Positions 46,535-56,705 of a stretch of DNA of 64,000 bases are shown here, one piece after another. How positions within the stretch are numbered: position 1 is the stretch's first letter; each line of letters opens with the position of its first letter. Under the pieces are notes generated by a model. It was not told the DNA's origin, did no database searches, and saw only the letters and a list, made by a program, of their open reading frames with translations. Source of the DNA: Lantana camara. Its lineage: Eukaryota > Streptophyta > Magnoliopsida > Lamiales > Verbenaceae. The position numbers and the translations under genes are program-made. Location of the stretch: the NCBI GenBank assembly GCA_037501455.1, contig CM074856.1:93570001-93634000 (forward strand). Reading direction: 5' to 3'.

Positions 46535-47834
46535 TACGGCTTATTTTAGGACTGCACAAGTGGCACATGAAAGCATATAAGAATTGATAAAGGACCTACA
46601 CTTGCTTTACAAAGAAGATCTATTATTGTGTAAGACATTCATATACCATCTCGGAGTCCTTGGCCAAAGTAGTGGATCGAGATCAAGAAAAGGATTTCTT
46701 GGATCGAGATCAAATGGGTATGAAATGTATAAAACATTAAGATTAAGATTATTAGGGTTCTAATTATTCTCTTGCCCTAGATCTTAGTTGAGAGTTAGGT
46801 TGTAGGAGGACCTTATTTCACATACGCCAATGATTTAAAGGTTCTTCGAAATTATATAATCTTATTCAGCTAGGGGTTACACACCTGTTGCTAGACTATG
46901 ATAGTGTAATTTGTGGACTGATTAATTAATTAGGAATTATTTAATCGGGGACACTGCTAATTGAATAAAGAACCTAGATGGTCACACACAAATGCCCGAT
47001 CACAAGGGTTAAGGCTTGAATCGATTAAACAAGTTGATCTAACCAATTAAGAATTGAAGGTGGGGACCACACGTGTGAAACACTTGTGGAGCACGTGTGC
47101 AACACGTGCGTGACACGTGACTAGGCAAGACACATGTCTCGTGTTTGGTGATTTATTATTAATTAATTTTGATTAATTATTTAATGGGCTTTAATTTAAT
47201 TATGAATTATTATAACGTCCAAGTTTGAATTTAAGTGATTAATAGATAATTTATTGTGAATTAATTAATTATTAACATTAATTTATTTATTGTGAATAAA
47301 TAAAAACATCTCATAAAATATCTAAAGGAGTTAGATAGAATGCTTGGGGGGCAAGTTGATCAAAAGGTCTTTTGGTCAAAGTAGAAAACCTTAGCAAGTA
47401 ATTAGAAATCTTGGAGGATAAGAAATCCTTGTCCAACAAGGCGTAAGGGTTGAACCATCTAGCCTTATTTAAGGGAGGGGTTCGAAGCCCATGGGAGTTT
47501 GATGGAAAATCTCCTAAATTACTATATAATCCTTTAGAGCCTAAACACTAAATATAGTACTGGCATCCTTTTTATTCAGATCGTGATTGAGGTTGTTGTG
47601 GATTATGGTTCTAGAGGATTGCGATTACAGAGTCTTGAAGATTTGAAGATTCGAAGAAGCTCGAGGGACTTGGCACTTGAAGCGCATTTGAGGGTACCTC
47701 AAAACGTGTCAAGAAAATGTCGATTTAAGTGAGTTTCTTGGAACCTTACGAATCGACAACAGGAATTGTAAGATTCGATCTTGCTTATTGGGAAAATTTT
47801 TTAATTTGCTGTGTTACTGTTCATTTTCCCAACA
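46535..47834 (+). repeat. Copia-like LTR fragment, plus orientation
   Basis: Homologous in reverse to 48283-49514 and 60383-60550: both share the GATAAAGGACCTA, GGCCAAG, GCTAATTGAATAAAGAACC and CACACAAATGCC stretches. Ends TTTTCCCAACA. The first 600 or so bases of the LTR are missing. No coding region. Confidence 0.75.
47070..47119 (+). promoter_or_regulatory. Cluster of four CACGTG (G-box) motifs in copia-like LTR
   Basis: CACGTG at 47070-47075, 47092-47097, 47103-47108 and 47114-47119. G-boxes bind bZIP and bHLH factors in plants. The reversed copy at about 49000-49120 keeps related ACGTG motifs. Confidence 0.7.
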
Positions 47835-48282
47835 ATTTTAACACTAATAACATACCATATAATCATATAGCATATCATATTGCATCAATTCATATTCATT
47901 TAGGTGTATAAAACAAGTTAGAATCAAGTTCGAGGATGGAAAAGTGCACACAAAGCAAACCGCGGAACAAAACGAATGAGTAAGCACAAATAAGGGGTCA
48001 TGGGGGTGACCCCTTTTGTTCATAAAGTCAGCCACGGGGGTGGCTGAACTCAGGGGCTCAGCCCCAAAGGAGTCATGGGAGTGACTCCCCAAAGTGCAAG
48101 GTACAGTCACGGGGTGGATTGGATCAGACCTTCACCCCCTTAGGCCATTCAAGGCCGTGACTATTGAGCAAGAAGAGGAGAGTCACGGGGGTGACTCCTG
48201 CAGGCATGAAGGTCCAAAGTTCAGCCATTTTCATGGCTACATGAGGAAGGCAACAACAACAACATGTAGCAATGGCAAAGGC
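47835..48282 (-). repeat. Gypsy LTR fragment (G2-like), left part
   Basis: Text such as AAAACAAGTTAGAATCAAGTT matches the G2 LTR (about 13381-13400). Split by the copia-like solo LTR; AAGGC at 48278-48282 is the target duplication. Continues at 61164. Confidence 0.75.
47992..48196 (-). repeat. Palindrome cluster with changing arms in LTR fragment
   Basis: AAGGGGTCA/TGACCCCTT (47992-48015), TCAGCCAC/GTGGCTGA (48028-48047), GGGGCT/AGCCCC (48053-48065), GGAGTCA/TGACTCC (48069-48088), GAGTCAC/GTGACTC (48180-48196). Loops are G-rich (TGGGGG, GGGG, TGGGAG). Arms differ yet pair in each. Confidence 0.85.
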
Positions 48283-49514
48283 TGTTCGAAAACAACAGAG
48301 TTTCCGCAGCGGACGTTTAAAAATTTTCCAAAAGTAGAGCTTAAAACTTGAAATGTTTGTATCGTAACATAAGGTGTTTCAGGAAACTTACGAAGATAGA
48401 AGCTTTCTTGTGATGTTGATACCGCCTATCAAACACCCTTCAAATGGATTGTCCCTCGAACGTCCTTCGATTAGATCCCAAAGTAGGCAATCCTCCAAAG
48501 TGTATCCACACCAGTCCTAGAACAGGATCAAGCTAGAGAGAATGCTAGTTCTGTGGCTTATGTTTGGTTAGGATATTTTACTTTGAAAACTTTTCTTTTA
48601 TTTTTCTCAAAAATCTAACCCTTCAAGAACGTTGGTCTAAAGAATACGAGAAGCACCACCACTAGTATAAATACTAGTGGGGTTCGAAAATCCCTGGGGT
48701 CCCAAACCTAGTGGACTTTGTTTTTTTGCTCACTAATTAACTAATTAATTATTAGCTTTTAATTGAATAATAAGTTCTTAACTTATTCTCCAAGTCTAGC
48801 AAGAGATGTCTTCTCTCTCCTACAATAGGAAGTTTGACTTTTCAACCTTTATCAATTATAAAGTCAAAAATCAATTTATTCAATAAATAACTTAATTCAT
48901 AAGTATTTTGAGAATAGTCTTAACAATTAAATCATAATTAATTAAAACACCAAAATTAATTAATTACAATTTAAATAATTAATTCTAGAAAAGAATTTAC
49001 GTGTGAGATAATCACACGTTGGAGCCAGAGTGAAGCTACGTGTGCGTGACACATGGCAGCCACGCAGGCCGCATGGCACGTGGCAATCACATGTGCTTGA
49101 CCCGTGGCAGCAGTCCACGTGTGAATGCTCCATTTCGATCAACAATTTGATCGTTCGTTAATCCAATTAACATCCTACCATAACCCTCGTATTCTGGCAT
49201 TTGTGTGTTACCCTTTAGGTTCATTATTCGATTAGCAGTGGCAGTAATTAATTAATTCCCCTAATTAGTTAATCACTTCACAGATCAGACTATCGTAATA
49301 TAGCAATGGGTGCGTGACTCCTAGCTGAATAACGAAATGAATTTTCAATCAATGACAATCACTGAAATATGATCCTCCTACAACTCCATCTCCCAATCAA
49401 GAACTAAGGTATGGGAATACTCTTAGAGCCTTGTTATTCTTGATCTTTAAAGTTAAGTTCGTTTCATATCCATTTAGATCTCAATCCAAGAAAACCCCAT
49501 TTTCTTGATATCTT

Positions 49515-51313
49515 TGTAATGTCCCGGTTTTTCATTTGTACTAATATTCCATATTTGTTATAAATTGCGTAATTAAATCATTTAACTATGTGATTAATTG
49601 TTGATAAGTGTTTTAAATATTTAATTTTAATAAAAATTGTTATTATTTTATTTTATTTATAATCTTGCATTTCTTTAATTTAGTGATTTATTTAATTTTA
49701 TATTAAATGTTAGTTATCATAATTTAATGTTATTAATACAATATATATGTATATATATATATTAAATTTAGTACAAATTGTTTAATGAAAAATATATGTA
49801 TTCATGCATTTTATTTTAAACCTTATTAAATCATGCATTTGATTTTAAATTAAATTGTATTAATCGTGCATTTGATTTTTAATTAAATAAATGCGTAATA
49901 TAATCGTACAAATTCCTAATTATTTAAATATTACTTGAATTCTTGTTATTGTTATGAATTTGATTGTGCACTTTTAATTTAAATTATCTTTAATTCATTC
50001 ATTTTGAGTTATATTTAGAATGGGTTTAAATTTTGTTAATTATTATGAAATGATGTGAATTTATTTATGCATTGCTCATGAGTGTTATACACGTGCTTCG
50101 TTTTTATATGTTTTGATATCGAAATTTTGTGAAAATTTAATATGTAAAAGATATATGTGTTATGAATATGAACATATGCTTGTTTCATGTTTTCGGATTC
50201 ATTTGCATTAGTTTCGAATTTATTTTGTTCTTGGAATCCAAGTCGGGGGCTAACGAGCAATTTGCGCACCCTTGGTTCCGTATTTGATATCTTGAGCTAG
50301 GAAACTCAGATTCGAGTTTCGTCAACTTCGCTGAACTCGTAACGAAAATTCGAGTTTAATGAACTTAGCCTAAAATTTTTTCAAAGTCTTTTGAACCTCC
50401 GAAATTCAACCGAAACATGAAACGGAAACCAAATCTACCACAGTTTACTAAAATGACCATAACTTTATCAAACCTTGACTAAATTAACTATGGTTTGATG
50501 CTTTGGAACCCTAACTCAACCCTGTAACCAGCTTTAATCACCACAAACTGAGATAACCTTCATCACTTAAAGAAAACTCAGCGAAAATCTTCTACTCTCA
50601 AGTTTTCCTGTAGCTCTTGTCACCCTTGGAGATTCAAAGCTCAAATCTCCTTCAAACTTTATCCAATCCACAAGGTAAGCTTAGGGTTGTAATATACATT
50701 CATTATGAGTCATTTTGATCCTTTCATCCCCAATTTTGAGCATGTTTTCTTGGATTTTTGGCTGACTTAGTGAATAGTTAGGTTTTGAGCATATATATTG
50801 ATCTCTTTCATTTCTTGAGGAATTTGGTTGATTCCAAGTATGAATATGATTGTCTTGACTCCCTCTTCTCATTTATGATAATTGATTATGTGGTAGTTGA
50901 AGCATTCATGAGATTTCATTAATGGCACTTTATGGAAAATTCATGAAATGATCACATGTACCCTCTTCTCACTTTTGAGCATCCTTGGGGTTGATTTGTA
51001 TGTTGATTTGGAGTTGTTTTGCTGCATATTTGCGGGCCTAACTTACTTGAATATGTTGGGATGAATTGGAACAGCTGCTGCTCTATTTTTTTTTTCATTG
51101 TTTTGCCTTGTTTTGGCTCGATTTTCTTGCTGTCAACAGCTGCTGCGTTTTCCTTGCTTAACTACTGTATATGATCGGTCATTTGTGAGAGTTATAGTGC
51201 CATTTTTGCTGCTGAATCCACTACCTCATTTGTGTGATATCTGCTGCTGTTAATTGGCATGCATATGACTTTTTTTAATTGTTTGCATGCATGTTATTAG
51301 GAGCATGTAGATT

Positions 51314-51362
<49 letters not shown>

Positions 51363-51511
51363 CATGCTTGCACATGCAAACATTAAACAATTAGATATGC
51401 ATGCATTTCATGCATGCAATTATATGTTTGCATGCACATTATGTTTTGTTAAATTGCATGCATGAAATGCATGCATATCTAATTGTTTAATGTTTGCATG
51501 TGCAAGCATGT

Positions 51512-51555
<44 letters not shown>

Positions 51556-53314
51556 GATATATTTTCATGCATGGGATTTTAGTTTTGCATTCATATACAT
51601 ATGTATATATAGATATATGTGTATATATTTATATATATATGTTTATTATATATTAAATATTATTTAATTTAATTGAATTATGGAAATTCAATTGCTATCT
51701 ATTTCATGTTATTTAATTTCCGATTATGATTTGAATGTAATTAAATGTTTATTTTCTAAGTGTTAACGTGTCATAGTACATGATATGATCGTTATTTGAA
51801 TTCTTGAATTGAATTGTTATAAAATGTGAAATTCACGACTTAAATGATTATAAACGCTTCATTGAATGAATGAATGAATGACTCGTCTATATGATTTAAA
51901 TACGTTAATAGTGCACATGAACATGTTCATTCCATAATATCATCTTTTAGGCATTCATATGATGTTCATTGCATACCGTGCATCATATATAGATTATTTG
52001 GGGCCTTGAGTCTCACGAACACGTTACATTGTCTTTTGCACAGTTTTCTCCAGGGCGGAGATGTCGGGTTCATAGGACACTTTCAAGTCTCCTTCTCTTC
52101 TTGGTATTGTTCGGTAAGAGGCGTATAGGTGGGTTTCTCTACTATTTAGATAAATGACCCTATATACTCCCAATGTGTAAAGATTTCGGCCAAAAGTATA
52201 TATATATATATATATATATATAGAGTCGTTTTCAAGAGTCAATGATTTTTAAAGTAAAGCCCTTCTTTTATGAACCTACCAAATGTTTTGGCGAGAGAGA
52301 ATGAATGAATGCACAGAATGGGGCCCAGGGACTTGGTGTGAGTGGTCACCCGAGGAGGCATGGGCTGACGGTGAACCCTGACACTAGTCCCACCAATGAA
52401 CGGAGTAACCGGACCTCGTTAGGAGTTAGCGAGGAACGGACGCTGAGTGCCATCTGGGTAGTCATGTTCCCCTTTTGGTCAATGAATGGATGGTTCAGGC
52501 CGATCACCCGGCTATCACCCTGAGGAAGAAGGTGTAAATGTTCATGAATGCGCACAAAAGAATGTTATGCGTGAATGAAAGAAAGAAAGAAAGAATGTTT
52601 AATGAACTACACGAGGTGTTGGTTGGAGATAATGCACGCCTACTCACCGGGCCACAAAAGACCTAAAGAATGAAAATGTACGTTATAATCCCTTTTGATG
52701 ACTTCTTTATTTTACCCACTTGGGGAATGCTCTAAAAACCTCATTTGGGATTATAACTTGCATGTGAATGTCAAATATTATTGTATATGCTATTTATGCC
52801 TCATTTTATACCCACCAGTCTCGTATAGACTGTACCCGGATTGTTTTCAGTGTTCTTGTAGGTTTGGAGTGCTAGGCAGGAAGTCTTGTTTATTCTTTCA
52901 TTCGATTAGGTCAGAGTCGGTCCATGTGCGTAATGAATCATGATTTGTTTAAGTTACGGAGAATGTATGATTTGTATTGATTATTATTATTATCGTGAAT
53001 TCAGGATAAGCTTATAGGTATAGAAAGAATCTGGAATTGATGTTTTATGATTTTATTGAATTTTAGGTTTAGGTATCTATGCTAGTTGAACCCGTTGCTC
53101 TTTGCTTATCTTGTTATATATGTTTGTACATTGCTTCCACATTCGTAATATTTCCATTTTAATGTCTCTTTGGTTGCGAAAGTTAGTTTTTGCCTAGCTT
53201 AGCGAGTGTGTATATCCCCATTCGCCATGATTTAGCTCGGGTATGGTTTGTCTGTTTCATATTCGGGTCGGGTCTCGGTGCGGGGGATGTGGTACCTTGC
53301 GCTCGGGTGCTACA
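49515..53314 (+). repeat. G6 5' LTR (3800 bp)
   Basis: TGTAATGTCCCGG... to GCTCGGGTGCTACA. Splice donor-like CACAAGGTAAGCTT at about 50670-50683. Differs from the 3' LTR by lacking the equivalent of 58190-58452 and by having a large inverted repeat with AT runs (51318-51552). Confidence 0.95.
51318..51552. repeat. Large inverted repeat with AT-run flanks
   Basis: 51361-51420 and 51453-51512 are perfect reverse complements over 60 bases, separated by 32 bases. TA runs (51318-51360 and about 51515-51552) extend the pairing outward after a small mismatch. The 3' LTR has only one arm (about 58567-58628). Confidence 0.95.
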
Positions 53315-53322
53315 TCCTTAAG

Positions 53323-53334
53323 TGGTATCAGAGC
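53323..53334 (+). other. G6 primer-binding site
   Basis: Perfect TGGTATCAGAGC, 8 bases after the LTR end. Confidence 0.95.
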
Positions 53335-56160
53335 CCGGTTGCAAAACCGGTGTTCTCGTGTCATGATTGAGTCAGTCTGGGTCGCACGGCTTTGGAACTA
53401 CGTGATAATGTGTGCATTGTAATGATCTTGAGTATGAATTGCTTTCCTTTTTTAATTTTGTTGACTTAAATGTTGCATTCCTCCATTGGATCAGTGCTTT
53501 TCGTCTTAAATACGTGCCATGAGCATACTCTAATCGCACGCATGTACCCTCGAAATAAGTTATGAATTACAGGTTATGAAGATACTCTTAAACCACGGCT
53601 AAGTATCATGCTAACAACACCTTATTGCAAGTTCTTTCTGAGGCATGAAGGATAGGAAGGATGCATCGGGGAAAGATATAGAGAATTCGAGATGCGTGGT
53701 CCTCATAGATAGAGCTAGAGTTCAAGGGTTAGGAGTTGAATTAGAAGTTCGACTTCAGAGATGCAACTATCGAGGGACACTTGAAGAAATAAGTGTTGAT
53801 CGGGAAATATTTATGACTCCGAAGATTGACATATGCGGCTCTCTTACATAAGATTCCAAAATTAGATTCAATGGGGTCATCCAAATTAAGGAATGGAGTG
53901 AATGAACTTTGAGGGTACTTTAACTCCGGATTCGGATTATGGAAGAGATAGCGAGGATTGTGAAGATTCAAGCTAAAACATATTCGGCGGGAATTAAGCA
54001 TCAAGAGTCGTCAAAGAGAAATTTTTAAATAAACCCAATGGTTAGAAAAGATGTTCCAGAGGTCAAGATCGGGAAGAAGTGAGTCTGGGAGCCCTAAATT
54101 TCAACTAAGATGGGAAAATAAGTCGGTAAGGGATTGGAAGGAGCCAAGTAGCGTGGAAAATACAAGTTCATGGAAGGTGACAATACTAAGGACAAGATTT
54201 GAGTTCGTTTTCCAAATCCAAGCTGAATCATCGTGTGTGAGGGTGAATTAGGAAATATGGAGCAACGAATGGAAACGGTAAAGAAAGGCAAAGTCTTTTT
54301 GGAAGGAAATCATGCGCGCAAGTGGGAGCAATTGAAAAGCAAGCTCTATTCCCAATCTAAACTCATAAAGGATAAGCACGGGAATCTTGAACAAGACGAT
54401 GACTAGAAGTAGGGGTCGATTTTCAAGGAAAACTTGGATGTTAACCCCGTGGACGTAGAAGAATTTGTGATCAAGAAATTACAACTCCGGACGGTGGAAG
54501 ATACAAGTGGTGCACAAGGATTCTTGGAAATCTTGAAGACCGTGGGAAAGGCAAGGAATACTCAGCAAGTCAAAGTAAGCCGTGATTGGAGGAACGAGGA
54601 AACGCTACCGAGTTAACAGCTTACTATATTGGTGACAGGTTCCAAAGCATTCACGGCACGTGCATCATACTTTGCATCAATTATTTATTCTTCTTTATTT
54701 ATGTTCGTGCGTGCATTTCTATTTGATTTCGTTGCTCTAATGTTGCATATTTGCTTGTCGTAAATGTGCCACGTGCATTGACATCTTTACCCGACATGCA
54801 TTTTAGTGTTTACTTGGTAGGAAGTTCTTTCATCTCACTTATTAAGTATCTCTTCGATCGGACCACATCTGAGTTAAGAGGAAACGATAAAGGGATGGCA
54901 CATGACAAGGAAGATGACTTCGGGAAATGAATAACTTCAAGTAAGGGATAGGTTGGTGGAAAGGAACTCCGAAGAAAAAGTAAGACAAGATGTGGCTTCG
55001 GGGTGTTTGGATCGAACAAGATTAGAGAAGGGGGTTTCGATTATCAAGAGCATTGAGAAGGAAGTTGAAAGATAATCTTTTGGTTGTTATGTTCATTATA
55101 ATCCCCCCCAAAGAAATCTTCCCATCAAGAATTTCGATGAAAGAAGGATCGATGGAGTTTAAAGTGTAACGATAGAAATTTAAGGGGGAGAGCATAACCA
55201 AGAGGCAAAATTGAAACTGGAAGTTGTGGCCGAAGAAATAATTAATAGAGATAACGGAAATGCAACTAGGGAATATTCGGGAATTTTATGGGGTGAGCGG
55301 AGATGAGTAAGACGACTTTAAGGGTTGACCATTCAAATGAGAGCTAAGCCACTAAATTTGAATTGAAGATTTTCAGGGGAAATAGAGAAGATAGCTCGTT
55401 GAATAGTTCTAAGTATGTAAGTCGATTTGAAGATAAAGGAGTTACGAAGGAGTTTAGGGAAACTCCTCAGCTGAGTTGTCAAGAGGGAACCGATTCAAGT
55501 TATTATAGAAAAGTGATGCTGTTAATAAAGTTTGGTTCAATGAATTCGAAAAGAGATTTCAAAAACGACAAACCGGAAAGGATGAACATTGGGAAAATTT
55601 AAATCAAACTTCAAGAATCATCAAGAACGTCCTATCTTCGATGGTATGTTAGGTTTCAATATGGGTAAAGGAAATAACTATAGATCTGAATTCGGGACGG
55701 ATGATTTAAGGGTATTCGGGTAGGTCAAGCTCGGTTATTTAAAAAGGAGTTGACATAGCCGAATGAAGATTATGGAAAATGATGAAAAACCAAAGAGGAC
55801 TAGAAGTAGTACAATGCATAAGGGAATAAAGAATAAAATCCTTAGAGGATCTATCATTGCTTCGCCGAGGTGTCCTGAAGAATTTAAAGACAAGTTAAGC
55901 ACTGAGCTCACTTTCGGGACAGATCATCGGTTGGACAACAAAACTCACAATTTTAAATTATGCAACTACGGTGAACGGTACATGAAGCATCCATGATACA
56001 TGCATCCATGCAAATTCAACTCAAATAATTTTTTTTTTGTTATGTGCTTTGATTCCTTACCATGTTAAATTATTTGAAGTAATTGATAATCAACTTGGAT
56101 GATATCTATCACCTACTTTGGGTGTCTTACGTGATTTTAATTATTGTTTCGCGTTGTGTT
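53335..56160 (+). other. G6 internal region, no recognisable gene
   Basis: Mostly purine-rich on the plus strand (53640-54630, 54880-55980), with T-rich blocks at about 53450-53640 and 54640-54840 that resemble each other (both hold an AATGTTGCAT ... ACGTGCCA/TGTGCCACGTGCAT pattern). Short open frames (up to 87 codons) carry no domain I recognise. It could be a fully decayed gag-pol or a non-coding conserved centre. Confidence 0.6.
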
Positions 56161-56200
56161 GCTCGGGAGTATTGGAGACTTCCTTGCTTTGTTGTTTGTA

Positions 56201-56366
56201 AGAGATGGGGATTCTCTTATTTTTGTTCGAGAGATGGGGAGCTCTCTTTGCTTGCGGGAGACAGGGTTCTCTCATTGTTGTTGGAGAGACGGGGTTCTCT
56301 CATTGTTGCTCGAGAGACGGGGCTCTCTCCTTGTTGCTTGTGAGAGATAGGGAACCTCTCATTGGT
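56201..56366 (+). repeat. Tandem hairpin array upstream of G6 polypurine tract
   Basis: Six units of about 28 bp: hairpins at 56201-56217, 56229-56246, 56256-56273, 56284-56301 (GAGAGACGGGGTTCTCTC), 56312-56329, 56342-56360, each followed by a spacer like ATTGTTGCTC. The fourth hairpin is the exact complement of the three identical hairpins of the G4 array. Confidence 0.88.
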
Positions 56367-56404
56367 TGTTTTTAGGCGTGCAGTGAATCCGAGAACGAAT
56401 TCTT

Positions 56405-56420
56405 TTTAAGGGGGAGAGCT
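56405..56420 (+). other. G6 polypurine tract
   Basis: TTTAAGGGGGAGAGCT directly before the 3' LTR. The perfect stem-loop of the other gypsy elements is absent; only a weak GAAT/ATTC pair lies upstream. Confidence 0.8.
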
Positions 56421-56642
56421 TGTAACGCCCCGGTTTTTCATTTGTACTAATATGTCGTATTTATTATAAATTGCGTAATTAAATCATTTAACTATGTGAT
56501 TAATTGTTTATGAGTGTTTTAAATATTTAATTTTAATATAAATTGTTATTATTTTATTTTATTTATAATGTTCCATTTCGTTAATTTAGTGATTTATTTA
56601 ATTTTATATTAAATGTTAATTATCATAATTTAATGTTATTAT

Positions 56643-56705
<63 letters not shown>

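Noticed and set aside
46535..47834. Copia-like fragment as part of the G6 target LTR
   Set aside because: It has the opposite orientation and ends at 47834, well before the AAGGC-flanked solo LTR at 48283.
1416..53334. TGGTATCAGAGC sites as tRNA genes
   Set aside because: Only the last 12-15 bases of the tRNA complement are present, each 8 bases from an LTR end. They are primer-binding sites.
53645..55996. Short plus frames in G6 as gag or pol
   Set aside because: No zinc knuckle, protease, YxDD-type or integrase motif could be read. Stops are frequent in all frames.
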